NCBI RefSeq assembly: GCF_030010555.1
Contig: NZ_JASCQP010000023.1
Location: 1 to 64,000, forward strand
Direction: 5' to 3'
Length of the DNA stretch: 64,000 nt
Source of the DNA: Halomonas rhizosphaerae
GTDB lineage: Bacteria; Pseudomonadota; Gammaproteobacteria; Pseudomonadales; Halomonadaceae
The translations under genes were made by a program, and so were the position numbers. The notes under the pieces are model-generated. The model had not been told where the DNA came from. It saw only the letters and a list, made by a program, of their open reading frames with translations, and searched no databases. The stretch's first letter is position 1. Each line of letters opens with the position of its first letter. This document shows positions 53,049 to 62,350 of this stretch, one piece after another.

Positions 53049-54398
53049 TCAATCTCCCCGCAGCCGGCCGCCCATCTCCTGGGCCAGGTCCACGGCATAG
53101 TGGTCGGTCATGCCGCCGATGAAGTCGAGCATGCGCCGGTAGCTGTCATAGAGGCTCCAGGAGGGCCGCGGGGTGTTCTCGCCGATCAGCGCCAGCACGC
53201 GCTGGTGCTTGAAGGTCGAGCGGCCAGTATGGTGGAGCTCATGGGCAGCACCGATAAAGGCCTCCAGAAGGATGCCCAGCGTCGTATAGGCACCGATCTC
53301 CAGCTTGGCCTTGCGCTCGTTCTGGAAGATGCGCTCCCGGGCCAGCTGCTTGGCCGCCTTGACGCCCCAGCCCAGGTCCGGGTGGCAGAGCTCGAGCAGG
53401 TCGTCCTTGGGGCGCCCGCCCAGCAGCTCCGCTTCGTGCTGCACGAAGACCGCGCCCACGTCGTTCACCGCCCGCTCCATGGCCGCGCCACGCAGGGCGG
53501 CGATGCGCCGCCGCTGGGAGACCCCGTGGCGCTGCATGGTGGCATAGTCGGCGGGTTCGCCGCCGGCGATCTGGATCAGGATCTCGGCCACCTCCTCATA
53601 GCGCAGGATGCCCATCTCCAGGCCATCCTCCAGGTCGAGCAGCGCGTAGCAGATGTCGTCGGCGGCCTCCACCAGCCAGGCCAGCGGGTGGCGGCACCAG
53701 CGCCCCTCGCCACGGGGCAGCAGGCCCAGCCGCTCGGCCACCTCGGCCAGCAGCTCGCGCTCGCTCTGGTAGCAGCCGAACTTGCCCGCCGCCCCGCCGT
53801 GCTCCACGGTCCAGGGGTACTTGAGCAGGGTGCCGAGCGTCGCCGTGGTCAGGCGCATGCCGCCGCGGAACTGGTTGTACTCCACCTGGGTGACGATGCG
53901 AAAGCCCTGGGCGTTGCCCTCGTAGGTGAGCAGGTCCTGGCGCTCGGGCGGCGAGAGCCCCTCCAGCAGGCCGCTGCCATCGGCCGCGGCGCGGGCGAAC
54001 CAGTCGCGGATGGCGTACTCGCCGGCATGGCCGAAGGGCGGGTTGCCGATGTCATGGCCCAGGCAGGCGGCCTGGACGATCACCCCCAGATCCGCCGGGG
54101 TGATCCAGTCGGGCAGGCGGCCACTCAGCCGCTCGCCGACGATCATGCCCAGCGAGCGCCCCACGCAGCCCACCTCCAGGGAGTGGGTCAGCCGGGTGTG
54201 GATATGGTCGTTGTCGGTCAGCGGATGGACCTGGGTCTTGCGCCCCAGGCGCCGGAAGGAGCCGGCGAAGACGATGCGGTCATGATCCTTGTGGAAGGGA
54301 CTGCGGCCGATCTCGTCGCGACCGCCGCCGGGGCGCTCGCCGCGCCGGTCGTGCAGGCGACCCGGATCGAGCAGCCGCTCCCAGCTCATCTGCGTCAT
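53049..54398 (-). CDS. dgt: deoxyguanosinetriphosphate triphosphohydrolase family protein
   Basis: 449-residue HD-domain dNTPase that hydrolyses dGTP (and often other dNTPs) to the nucleoside and triphosphate. Family marks: RSPFHKDHDRIVFAGSFRRLG at the N terminus, THSLEV with His72, and the metal-binding HD pair His115-Asp116 in CLGHDIGNPPFGHAGE. A late HHTGRSTFKHQRVL segment is also typical. It lies after the tct operon on the same strand, and the RNase T2 gene follows at once. Some bacterial dGTPases restrict phages by depleting dNTPs, but this one could equally be housekeeping. Confidence 0.93.
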   Translation of the reverse strand: MTQMSWERLLDPGRLHDRRGERPGGGRDEIGRSPFHKDHDRIVFAGSFRRLGRKTQVHPLTDNDHIHTRLTHSLEVGCVGRSLGMIVGERLSGRLPDWITPADLGVIVQAACLGHDIGNPPFGHAGEYAIRDWFARAAADGSGLLEGLSPPERQDLLTYEGNAQGFRIVTQVEYNQFRGGMRLTTATLGTLLKYPWTVEHGGAAGKFGCYQSERELLAEVAERLGLLPRGEGRWCRHPLAWLVEAADDICYALLDLEDGLEMGILRYEEVAEILIQIAGGEPADYATMQRHGVSQRRRIAALRGAAMERAVNDVGAVFVQHEAELLGGRPKDDLLELCHPDLGWGVKAAKQLARERIFQNERKAKLEIGAYTTLGILLEAFIGAAHELHHTGRSTFKHQRVLALIGENTPRPSWSLYDSYRRMLDFIGGMTDHYAVDLAQEMGGRLRGD

Positions 54399-54461
54399 GG
54401 GCGTTCTCTCCTTGGATGGCCCATTCTGGCAGCCCTCGGCGCCGGCGCCCAGCCCTTCGAG

Positions 54462-55958
54462 CTAGGGCAGGCGCGCCCTGACCATCCAGGAGTACACCAG
54501 GCCGGCAACGATCAGGGTCACGGCAAAGAGGTAGATGCCCACCGAGATGGCACTGTTCCACAGGATGCTCCAGTCGCCGCCCGAGATCGACATGGCGCGG
54601 CGCAGGTTGAACTCCATCTGACCGCCCAGCAGCAGGCCCAGCACCACCGGCACCGTGGGGATCTCCAGCTTGCGAAGCGCATAGCCCAGCACCCCGAAGC
54701 CCAGCATCATGTAGAGGTCGAAGGCGCTGTTGTTGAGCGAGTAGACGCCGACGAAGGCCACCATCACGACCATGGGCATCAGGAACCAGCCAGGTGCCTG
54801 CAGCACCTTGGCGAACAGGCTCACCAGCGGTACGTTGAGCACCAGCAGCACGAAGTTGCCGATCACCAGGGCCGCCACCAGCCCCCACACCATCTCCGGC
54901 TGCTGCTCGAAGAGCAGGGGGCCCGGGGTGATGTTCATCGACAGCAGCAGCGCCAGCAGGATCGCCGTGGTGCCGCTGCCGGGGATGCCCAGCGACAGCA
55001 TGGGAATCAGTGCCCCGCCGGCGGCAGCGTTGTTGCCCGCTTCGGGCGCCGCCACGCCGCGCGGGTCGCCCTGGCCGAAGCGGCCGTCGCGCCCCACCCA
55101 GCGCTTCTCGAGCATGTAGGCGAGGAAGCTGCCCAGCGCCGCCCCGGCCCCGGGCAGCACCCCCGCCACGAAGCCGATCAGCGAGCCGCGGGCGATGGTC
55201 GGCGCGCAGCGGCCGGCGGAGCGCACGCCGGGCATCGCCGAGCCGAGCGTCAGGGTCGGGCGGCTGGTGCCGCGGATATCCTCCAGGTAGATCAGACACT
55301 CCGAGATGGCGAACAGCCCCACCAGGGCGACGATGAAGTCGATGCCGTCGTAGAGCTCGTAGAGCCCAAAGGTGTAGCGCGGCACCCCGCTCACCGCATC
55401 GATGCCGACGCTGCCCAGCAGCAGCCCCAGGAAGGCGGCGGTGAAGCTCTTGACCAGGCTGCCGCCGGTCACCCCGCCGATGGTGGCGAAGGCCAGCACG
55501 AAGAGGGCGAAGTACTCCGCCGGACCGAAGCGGATGGCGAACTGGACCAGCAGGGGGGCGAACAGCGCCAGCCCCAGGGTCGCCACCCCGGCGCCGACGA
55601 AGGAGGCCACCGCGGAGAGCCCCAGCGCCTCGCCGCCACGCCCCTGCAGCGCCATGGGATAGCCGTCCAGGGTGGTCATCATGGCCGGCTCGTCGCCGGG
55701 GATGTTGAGCACGATGGAGCTGATTCGCCCGCCATACATGCAGCCGTAGTAGACGCTGACCAGCAGGATCAGCGCCCCCGTGGCCGGCAGGCCGAAGTTG
55801 AAGGAGAGCGGGATCATCAGCGCCACGCCGTTGACCGGCCCCAGACCGGGCAGCGCGCCGATCAGGGTGCCGATGACACAGCCGATGAACGCCAGGAAGA
55901 GGTTCTGGGGCTCCAGGGCCACGGCAAAGCCCTGGGCGAGGAAGGCGAGGATATCCAT
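54462..55958 (-). CDS. tctA: tripartite tricarboxylate transporter permease TctA
   Basis: 498-residue large membrane subunit, about twelve hydrophobic segments. Signature stretches: IGTLIGALPGLGPVNGVALMIPLSF (TctA hallmark), YYGCMYGGRISSIVLNIPGD and GALIPMLSLGIPGSGTTAILL. It couples periplasmic carboxylate bound by TctC to the sodium gradient. Last gene of the hmgL-caiB-tctC-tctB-tctA operon, nine bases after tctB. The substrate is not shown by sequence; the enzymes in front suggest a carboxylic acid activated to a CoA ester. Confidence 0.95.
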   Translation of the reverse strand: MDILAFLAQGFAVALEPQNLFLAFIGCVIGTLIGALPGLGPVNGVALMIPLSFNFGLPATGALILLVSVYYGCMYGGRISSIVLNIPGDEPAMMTTLDGYPMALQGRGGEALGLSAVASFVGAGVATLGLALFAPLLVQFAIRFGPAEYFALFVLAFATIGGVTGGSLVKSFTAAFLGLLLGSVGIDAVSGVPRYTFGLYELYDGIDFIVALVGLFAISECLIYLEDIRGTSRPTLTLGSAMPGVRSAGRCAPTIARGSLIGFVAGVLPGAGAALGSFLAYMLEKRWVGRDGRFGQGDPRGVAAPEAGNNAAAGGALIPMLSLGIPGSGTTAILLALLLSMNITPGPLLFEQQPEMVWGLVAALVIGNFVLLVLNVPLVSLFAKVLQAPGWFLMPMVVMVAFVGVYSLNNSAFDLYMMLGFGVLGYALRKLEIPTVPVVLGLLLGGQMEFNLRRAMSISGGDWSILWNSAISVGIYLFAVTLIVAGLVYSWMVRARLP

Positions 55959-55967
55959 GTCGCGGCG

Positions 55968-56444
55968 TTACCAGTCCAGGCCCGGCATGTCGGGAAGCGG
56001 AATACCGAGGGCGAATTCGAACAGCGCGTAGAGGGCCAGGGCGAGCACGGCGCCACTGACCAGGGCGGGCTTCCAGGCCGCCCCGAACAGGCGGACCAGC
56101 AGCACCACCGCCACCAGGGAGGCCGGCAGGAAGCCGAGCGGCTTGACCAGGCCGGCATAGCTGGCGAGCACCAGCAGGGTCAGCGCCTGGCGCAGCAGGG
56201 CGGCGCGACCCGGCCAGCGCTGGTTGAAGCCGGGACGCAGGATCAGCAGCAGCGACAGCGCCGCCAGGGGCAGGCTGATCAGCCGCGGGTATTCGCCCGG
56301 CCCGATGGGCTGCATGAAGCCCGACTCCAGGTCGTGGGAGAGCCACCAGGCACCCACCGCGAGCACCAGCAACAGGGCGCCGGCGATGCGATCGCCGATG
56401 ACGCCGGGCACCCGCCCGGCGTCGTCCTGCAGGAAATCGCTCAC
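55968..56444 (-). CDS. tctB: tripartite tricarboxylate transporter small subunit TctB
   Basis: 158-residue small membrane subunit with about four hydrophobic segments (IAGALLLVLAVGAWWLS, YPRLISLPLAALSLLLIL, LTLLVLASYAGLVKPLGFLPASLVAVVLLVRLFG). It has the usual ESGFMQPIGPGEYPRL stretch near residue 40. The start overlaps the tctC stop by four bases (ATGA), and tctA follows after nine bases. Confidence 0.88.
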   Translation of the reverse strand: MSDFLQDDAGRVPGVIGDRIAGALLLVLAVGAWWLSHDLESGFMQPIGPGEYPRLISLPLAALSLLLILRPGFNQRWPGRAALLRQALTLLVLASYAGLVKPLGFLPASLVAVVLLVRLFGAAWKPALVSGAVLALALYALFEFALGIPLPDMPGLDW

Positions 56445-57436
56445 TGGATGACCCCGATCTCCCGGGAAATGGCCTCGACCTCGTCGATGGACTCGCGGAC
56501 GAAGGCGTCGAACGCCTCACCGCCGCGCCAGAGCGGGACCAGGCCGTTCTGCTGGGCGACCTCCTTCCACTCGTCGCTGTCGTAGAGCGCCTGGAGGTCC
56601 TCCACCATGGCGGCATAGTCCTCGTCGGAGACCTCGCCGCCGGTGTAGAACCCCCGCCAGTTGTAGCCCGCCACGTCATAGCCCTGGGAGGCGGCGGTGG
56701 GCAGCTCGGCGAAGGGCTCGGGCAGCGGCTCCTCGGAGAGCACCGCCAGCACGCGCACGTCCCCCGACTCGATGAAGCCGGCGATCTCCCCCAGGTCGGT
56801 GGAGACCACATCCACATGGCCGCCCATCATCTGGGTCACGGCCGGGCCACCGCCGTCGAACTGCACCCAGCGCAGGCTGCCGATCTGGTCATCCGGCATG
56901 CCGGCCTCCTTGGCCAACATCAGCGCTCGGATGTGGTCCCAGCCGCCGGCCCCGCTGGAGCCGGCAACGGCCAGGGCGCCCGGATCCTCGACCAGGGTCT
57001 CGAGCAGCTGTTCGAGGCTCTGGTACTCGCTCTCGTCATCGACCAGGATGACGCCCACGTCGGTGCCGAGCATGGCCAGCCAGCGCATGGTGTCGGCGCC
57101 ACCGGGATACTTGCCCTGGGCGATCTGGGTGACGCCCACGGTGCTGGTGGCAACGATCAGGTCGCTGTCATCGGCGCGGTTGCTCTCGACGTTGGCGAAG
57201 GCCACGGCGCCCACCCCGCCCGGCATGTTGGTGACCTGCACCGGGCCGTCCGTCAGCTCCAGGTCGAGCAGCAGCTTGCCCACCGAGCGACAGGTGAAGT
57301 CCCAGCCGCCGCCGGGATCCGCCGGGGCGATGCATTCGCTGATGGGCAGGGCATGGCCGGGCATGCTGGTGACCAGGCCGAGGCCCAGCAGAGCCGAGGC
57401 GGCAAGCCCCCGAGTGGCGTGCTTCATGGTTGGCAT
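56441..57436 (-). CDS. tctC: tripartite tricarboxylate transporter substrate-binding protein TctC
   Basis: 331-residue periplasmic binding protein of the Bug/TctC family. Signal peptide up to about SMPGHA (residue 28), then PISECIAPADPGGGWDFTCRSVGKLL, where the PADPGGGWD loop contacts the ligand carboxylate. A second loop lies in VAGSSGAGGWDHIRALML. Acidic surface (many Asp, Glu). The ATG at 57436 has GGAGG nine bases upstream. It begins 84 bp after the CaiB gene. This family binds small di- and tricarboxylates; the ligand is unknown here. Confidence 0.92.
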   Translation of the reverse strand: MPTMKHATRGLAASALLGLGLVTSMPGHALPISECIAPADPGGGWDFTCRSVGKLLLDLELTDGPVQVTNMPGGVGAVAFANVESNRADDSDLIVATSTVGVTQIAQGKYPGGADTMRWLAMLGTDVGVILVDDESEYQSLEQLLETLVEDPGALAVAGSSGAGGWDHIRALMLAKEAGMPDDQIGSLRWVQFDGGGPAVTQMMGGHVDVVSTDLGEIAGFIESGDVRVLAVLSEEPLPEPFAELPTAASQGYDVAGYNWRGFYTGGEVSDEDYAAMVEDLQALYDSDEWKEVAQQNGLVPLWRGGEAFDAFVRESIDEVEAISREIGVIQ

Positions 57437-57520
57437 CTCGTTGATCCTCCGGTTGTTGTTATAGCGACTGCTGTCATGGCCACGAGCCCCACCGGGCCCG
57501 GGACCCTCTGCAGCCTAGGT

Positions 57521-58726
57521 TCAAATCACGCCCTGCGCCTCCAGCGCCTTCAACTCGCCATCATCGAAGCCGAGCTCCGCCAGGACCTCGCGGGTGTGCT
57601 CGCCGAGACGGGGCACGGGATGGTGCACCGCCGCCGGCGCCTCCTGCATCTTCACCGGGAAGCCGGTCACGGGAATCCGACCGAGTTCCCCCTGGTCGAG
57701 CTCGATCCGCATCTGCTGCGCCTGGACCTGCGGGTCCGCAAAGGTCTCGCGCAGGTCGTGGACGCGTCCGCAGGGCACTCCGGCCCGGTTGAGGTGGTCG
57801 ATCCAGGCGTCGACGCTGCGCGTCTCGGTCACCGCCGTCAGGCACTCGCGCAGCACCTCGCGGTTGGCCATGCGCCGGGCATTGTCGGCGAAGCGCTCAT
57901 CGTCGAGCAGGTGCAGCATCCCCAGGGCCCTGAGCAGGCGCTCCACCATGGCGTCGTTGCTGGGGGCGATGGCCACCTCGCCATCGCTGGCCCGGAACAG
58001 GCCGTAGGGATAGAGCATCGGGTGGTCGTTGCCGGTACGCGCCGGCACGCGGTCGGTGGCGAAGAACTCCGCGGCCAGGTAGCCCATCATGCCGATCAGG
58101 CCGTTGGTCAGGGCGGTCTCGACGATGTCTCCCTGGCCGCTGCGCTCCCGGCGGACCAGGGCGGCACAGATGCCGAAGGCCAGATTCTGGCTGGCCACCA
58201 TGTCGCTGATGGGCGGGGCCGCCCGCATGGGCTCGCCGTCGGCCGGGCCATTGACGCCCATGAAGCCGCTCATGGCCTGGGCAATGAAGTCATAGGCCGG
58301 GCGGTCGCGATAGGGGCCGGTGGAGCCGAAGCCGCTGATGCGCCCGACCACCAGCCGCGGGTATTGTGCCCGCAAGGTCTCGTCATCGAGGCCCATCTTC
58401 GCCAGCACGCCGGGCCGGAAGTTCTCCACCAGCACATCGGCATCCTCGAGCAGCCGGTGAAGCACCGCCTTGCTCGCCTCCTGGCGAAGGTCCAGCGTCA
58501 TGGAGCGCTTGTTGCGGTTGAACTGGGCGAAGTACCAGCTGAAGCCATTGACCATGTTCCCCTGGGAGCGCACGACGTCGCCGCGGCCCGGCGATTCCAC
58601 CTTGATCACCTCGGCCCCGTGGTCACCCAGGATCTGGGTGCAGAAGGGGCCGGAGATCACACGGGTCAGGTCGATGACGCGAATCCCCGCGAGGGAGCCG
58701 GCGGCGGGAGATGGGTGGTCGGACAT
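57521..58726 (-). CDS. CaiB/BaiF family (class III) CoA-transferase
   Basis: 401-residue class III CoA-transferase that moves CoA between carboxylates. N-terminal LAGIRVIDLTRVISGPFCTQILGDHGAEVIKVE and NRNKRSMTLDL are family signatures; the catalytic aspartate is expected in the PAYDFIAQAMSG segment. It is preceded by the HMGL-like gene (two bases between) and followed by tctCBA, so an imported acid would be converted to its CoA ester by this enzyme. The substrate cannot be read from sequence. Confidence 0.9.
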   Translation of the reverse strand: MSDHPSPAAGSLAGIRVIDLTRVISGPFCTQILGDHGAEVIKVESPGRGDVVRSQGNMVNGFSWYFAQFNRNKRSMTLDLRQEASKAVLHRLLEDADVLVENFRPGVLAKMGLDDETLRAQYPRLVVGRISGFGSTGPYRDRPAYDFIAQAMSGFMGVNGPADGEPMRAAPPISDMVASQNLAFGICAALVRRERSGQGDIVETALTNGLIGMMGYLAAEFFATDRVPARTGNDHPMLYPYGLFRASDGEVAIAPSNDAMVERLLRALGMLHLLDDERFADNARRMANREVLRECLTAVTETRSVDAWIDHLNRAGVPCGRVHDLRETFADPQVQAQQMRIELDQGELGRIPVTGFPVKMQEAPAAVHHPVPRLGEHTREVLAELGFDDGELKALEAQGVI

Positions 58727-58728
58727 CC

Positions 58729-59682
58729 TCAGCCCCTTGCGGTGGGAACGGCGGAGCAGTCGCCAAGGGTCAGGCGCGGCCCGGCCCTGGAGACCTGGGC
58801 GGGGAGCGGCCGCCCCATCAGGCGGGTGGCCAGTCGGCCGGCCTCGATCAGGCCCTCGAGGTCGATGCCGGTCTCGATGCCCATCTCCTCGAGCAGGTAG
58901 ACCAGATCCTCGCTGGCGATGTTGCCCGACGCCCCCGGGGCGAAGGGGCAGCCGCCGAGTCCGCCGATGGCGCTCTCGTAGCGGTCGACGCCCAGCCAGA
59001 GCCCCTGCATGACGTTGGCCAGGCCGATGCCGCGGGTGTTGTGGAAGTGCAGGGTCGGCGACAGCGAGGGGGCGACCTCGCGCAGGTGGCGGACCCGTTC
59101 GGTGACCAGCGGCGGGGTGGCCATGCCGGTGGTATCGCCCAAGGACAGTCGGGTCGCGCCGAGGTCGGCGAAGTGGCGGGCGATACGCCCCACCACGCAG
59201 ACGTCGACCTCTCCCTCGAAGGGACAGCCGAAGGCGGTGGCAATGGCGCCGCGGACCGCGATGCCGCTGCCCTCGAGGCGGCGGGCGACCTGCTCGAAGG
59301 CCGCCAGGGAGTCCTCGATGCGACAGTTGACGTTCTTGGCGTTGTGGGTCGCGGAGGCAGAGACGAACAGCACGACCGAGTCGACCCCGGCTTCCAGGGC
59401 CCGCTCGGCACCGCGCAGGTTAGGAACCAGCGCGGAGAAGTGCACATCCGGCGTACCGCGCAGGGCCGACACCAGCTCGGCGGCATCGGCCAGCGCCGGC
59501 ACGGCCCGCGGGCTGACGAAGGAGGTCAGCTCGAACTGCCTGACGCCTGCCGACACCAGGGCCCTGACCAGCCTTGCCTTGTCCCCGGTGGGGAGCAGCA
59601 CGGGTTCGTTCTGCAGGCCGTCGCGCGGGCCCACCTCGGTGACCTGGACACGCGCCGGAAGCGCTTCGGGTGCGGCGGGCAT
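58729..59682 (-). CDS. hydroxymethylglutaryl-CoA lyase family protein
   Basis: 317-residue DRE-TIM metallolyase: VTEVGPRDGLQNEP near residue 14 supplies the metal Asp and catalytic Arg, and the signature cysteine loop reads AIGGLGGCPFAPGASGNIASED. Also LSLGDTTGMATPP and LHFHNTRGIGLAN (metal His). Relatives split 3-hydroxy-3-methylglutaryl-CoA into acetyl-CoA and acetoacetate, or citramalyl-CoA-like esters. No leucine-degradation genes are near; the CoA-transferase and Tct genes follow. It is the first gene of that operon. Confidence 0.9.
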   Translation of the reverse strand: MPAAPEALPARVQVTEVGPRDGLQNEPVLLPTGDKARLVRALVSAGVRQFELTSFVSPRAVPALADAAELVSALRGTPDVHFSALVPNLRGAERALEAGVDSVVLFVSASATHNAKNVNCRIEDSLAAFEQVARRLEGSGIAVRGAIATAFGCPFEGEVDVCVVGRIARHFADLGATRLSLGDTTGMATPPLVTERVRHLREVAPSLSPTLHFHNTRGIGLANVMQGLWLGVDRYESAIGGLGGCPFAPGASGNIASEDLVYLLEEMGIETGIDLEGLIEAGRLATRLMGRPLPAQVSRAGPRLTLGDCSAVPTARG

Positions 59683-59739
59683 GGGGCGTCCTGCTGAATG
59701 ATAGGTTGCTTATGCCTCGACGCTACGGCAGCGCCATCA

Positions 59740-59753
59740 CGCACAACAATGCG
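59740..59753. promoter_or_regulatory. short dyad upstream of the hmgL-caiB-tct operon
   Basis: CGCA-N6-TGCG with an A/C-only centre, 58 bp before the hmgL-like start; a candidate operator. The minus strand also has TATCAT nearer the gene as a possible -10, but no good -35. Confidence 0.25.
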
Positions 59754-59814
59754 CCTTTCGTCCTAGGCCGTCAGGGTCATTCCTCCACCGCCAGCGGGCC
59801 GCTTGGGACCAAGC

Positions 59815-61227
59815 CTACTCCCCGTCGGCCAGTGCCGGCAGCAGCGTCTTCAGCTTTCTCGTCAAGGTATTACGCCCCCAGCCCAGCAGCTCGGCGGCCT
59901 CGCCCTTGCGACCCCCGGTGTGCTTGAGCGCCGTCTCGATCAGGATGCGCTCGAAGTCCGGGACGGCCTCCTCGAGCAGGTGGGTGTGGCCGGCGGCCAG
60001 CGCCCGGTCGGCCCAGTCGCGGAAGGCGGTGCGCCAGTCACCGGTATTGCCCTCGGCGGCGCCGGGCTCACGCAGCTCCTGCGGCAGGTCCTCGACGAGC
60101 ACCTCGCGGCCGGACGCCATTACCGTCAGCCAGCGGCAGGTGTTCTCCAGTTGGCGGACGTTGCCCGGCCAGGGCAGCCGGGTGAAGTGCGCCTCGGCCT
60201 CGGGGGTCAGCACCTTGACGTCGGTGGCGAGCTCCTTGGCGGCCTCGACCAGGAAGTGGCGTGCCAGCCGCGGGATGTCCTCCCGCCGCTCGGAGAGCCG
60301 AGGCAGGTGCACGCGGATCACGTTGAGGCGATGGAAGAGGTCCTCGCGGAAGCGCCCGTCTTCCACCAGGGTCTCCAGGTTCTGGTGGGTGGCGGCGATG
60401 ATCCGCACATCCACCTTCACGGAGGTGTGGCCGCCCACGCGGTAGAACTCGCCGTCGGCCAGCACCCGCAGCAGGCGGGTCTGGGTCTCGGCGGGCATGT
60501 CGCCGATCTCGTCGAGGAAGAGGGTACCGCCGTCGGCCTGCTCGAAGCGCCCCTGGCGCTGGGCGGTCGCGCCGGTGAAGGCGCCCTTCTCATGGCCGAA
60601 CAGCTCCGACTCGATCAGGTCCTTGGGGATCGCCGCCATGTTCAGGGCGATGAACGGCCTGCCGGCCCGCGGACTGTGCTGGTGCAGCGCCCGGGCCACC
60701 CGCTCCTTGCCGGTCCCCGACTCGCCGTTGATCAGCACGGTGATATGCGAGTGTGACAGCCGGCCGATGGCGCGGAACACCTCCTGCATGGCCGGGGCCT
60801 CGCCGATGATCTCGGCGTCCAGCCCCTCGGGCACGCTGACCGGACGACGCCGCTCGCGGGCATGGGCCACGGCCCGTCGCACCAGGGCCAGGGCCTCGTC
60901 GACGTCGAAGGGCTTGGGCAGGTACTCGAAGGCGCCGCCCTGATAGGAGGCCACGGCGCTGTCGAGGTCGGAATGGGCCGTCATCACGATCACCGGCAGC
61001 TCCGGATGGACCTCGCGCACCTTGGCCATCAGGTCCAGGCCGTCGATCCCCGGCATGCGGATATCGGTGACCAGCACGTCCGGCGGCGCCTCGAGCAGGC
61101 GCTCCAGGGCACGATCGGCCCGGTCGAGGGTCTCGACCTCGAGGTCGGGCTGGGCCAGGGCACGCTCCAGCACCCAGCGAATGGCGCGATCGTCGTCGAC
61201 GACCACCACGCGTGCGACATCAGTCAT
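59815..61227 (-). CDS. glnG: nitrogen regulation response regulator NtrC
   Basis: 470-residue sigma54 activator of nitrogen-limited genes. Receiver domain with phosphoacceptor Asp55 (LVTDIRMPGIDG), AAA+ domain with GESGTGKE, the GAFTGA loop and FLDEIGDMP, and a Fis-type DNA-binding end (HTGGRKGEAAELLGWGRNTLTRKLKTL). Overall identity of these stretches to NtrC is evident, and ntrB overlaps its start by 8 bp. Phosphorylated by NtrB under low nitrogen; activates glnA, found just beyond. Confidence 0.95.
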   Translation of the reverse strand: MTDVARVVVVDDDRAIRWVLERALAQPDLEVETLDRADRALERLLEAPPDVLVTDIRMPGIDGLDLMAKVREVHPELPVIVMTAHSDLDSAVASYQGGAFEYLPKPFDVDEALALVRRAVAHARERRRPVSVPEGLDAEIIGEAPAMQEVFRAIGRLSHSHITVLINGESGTGKERVARALHQHSPRAGRPFIALNMAAIPKDLIESELFGHEKGAFTGATAQRQGRFEQADGGTLFLDEIGDMPAETQTRLLRVLADGEFYRVGGHTSVKVDVRIIAATHQNLETLVEDGRFREDLFHRLNVIRVHLPRLSERREDIPRLARHFLVEAAKELATDVKVLTPEAEAHFTRLPWPGNVRQLENTCRWLTVMASGREVLVEDLPQELREPGAAEGNTGDWRTAFRDWADRALAAGHTHLLEEAVPDFERILIETALKHTGGRKGEAAELLGWGRNTLTRKLKTLLPALADGE

Positions 61228-62266
61228 GGCGCTTCTCCAGCGGAATCAGCAGTCGGAATTGGGTATGGCCGGGCTCGGACTCGCACTCGATCAGTCCCTG
61301 GTGCTGGTGCAGGATCGACTGCGCGATGGAGAGCCCCAGGCCGCTGCCCTCGGCGCGACCGGAGACCATGGGGTAGAAGAGGGTCTCGCGCAGCGACTCG
61401 GGAATGCCCGGGCCGTTGTCGATGATCGCCACCTCGCAGACCAGCCGGTGGCGCTCGGCCCCCAGGGTGAACTGGCGGCGGGCGCGGGTCCGCAGCGTGA
61501 GCCGCGGCGAGGCGATACCGGCCTCGGTCATGGCCTCCACGGCATTGCGCGCCACGTTGAGCACGGCCTGGATCAGCTGCGACTCGTCCCCGGCGAGGTC
61601 CGGCAGGCTGGGGTCGTAGTCGCGCTCGATCCATACCCCCGGCTGCTCGACGATCAGCAGCGAGCGGACCCGCTCCAGCACCTTGTGGATGTTGAGCGGC
61701 GCGTGGCGCATCACCCGGTTGGGGCCCAGCATGGAATCGACCAGGTCACGCAGCCGGTCGACCTCCTCGATGATGATGCGGGTGAACTCCTGCAGGCCGG
61801 GGTCGTCGAGGTCACGCTCCAGCAGCTGGGCCGCGCCGCGGATGCCGCCCAGGGGATTCTTGACCTCGTGCGCCAGCCCCCGGGCAAGCACCTTGATGGT
61901 CTCCTGGCGGGTCTGCAGCGCCTCTTCCCGGGAGATGCGCAGCAGCCGGTCGCGGGGCTCCACCTCCAGCAGCAGCTCGTCGGCGGAGAGCGGCGAAACG
62001 GTGTAGTCCACGGTCAGCACCTCACCGGTCACCAGGGTCAGACGTGCCTCGCGCTGGGTGAAGGGGTGAAACTCGTCGCGGGCCTTGGCCAGCAGCTCGC
62101 CGACCTGCTCCCCGCCATCCACCAGGGACGGCAGGGGAAGCCCCTTCAGGCGACTCAGGCTGATCGCCAGCAGCGCCTCGGCGGCCGGATTCATCCAGCG
62201 CAGCCGCAGCTCGCCATCGAGCAGCAGCACCGACGTGGTGAGGTGTTCCATCAAGCGTTGGTACAT
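61220..62266 (-). CDS. glnL: nitrogen regulation sensor kinase NtrB
   Basis: 348-residue cytoplasmic histidine kinase/phosphatase controlled by PII. PAS-like domain at residues about 8-75 (TSVLLLDGELRLRWMNPAAEALL), phosphoacceptor His133 in RGLAHEVKNPLGGIRGAAQ, N box (VARNAVEAM), G1 (DNGPGIP) and G2 (GSGLGLSIAQ). No membrane segment. The ATG at 62266 is the family start; upstream in-frame sequence has no ribosome site. A sigma54-type promoter lies 85 bp before it. Confidence 0.94.
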   Translation of the reverse strand: MYQRLMEHLTTSVLLLDGELRLRWMNPAAEALLAISLSRLKGLPLPSLVDGGEQVGELLAKARDEFHPFTQREARLTLVTGEVLTVDYTVSPLSADELLLEVEPRDRLLRISREEALQTRQETIKVLARGLAHEVKNPLGGIRGAAQLLERDLDDPGLQEFTRIIIEEVDRLRDLVDSMLGPNRVMRHAPLNIHKVLERVRSLLIVEQPGVWIERDYDPSLPDLAGDESQLIQAVLNVARNAVEAMTEAGIASPRLTLRTRARRQFTLGAERHRLVCEVAIIDNGPGIPESLRETLFYPMVSGRAEGSGLGLSIAQSILHQHQGLIECESEPGHTQFRLLIPLEKRHD

Positions 62267-62350
62267 GGGGAGGTCCTGCCAGGTCCGATGGTGCCCCCTT
62301 CGGGAGGCGCTTTCAGCAGCTAATGCAAGAAGCTTTTGTAAGAAGCTCTC

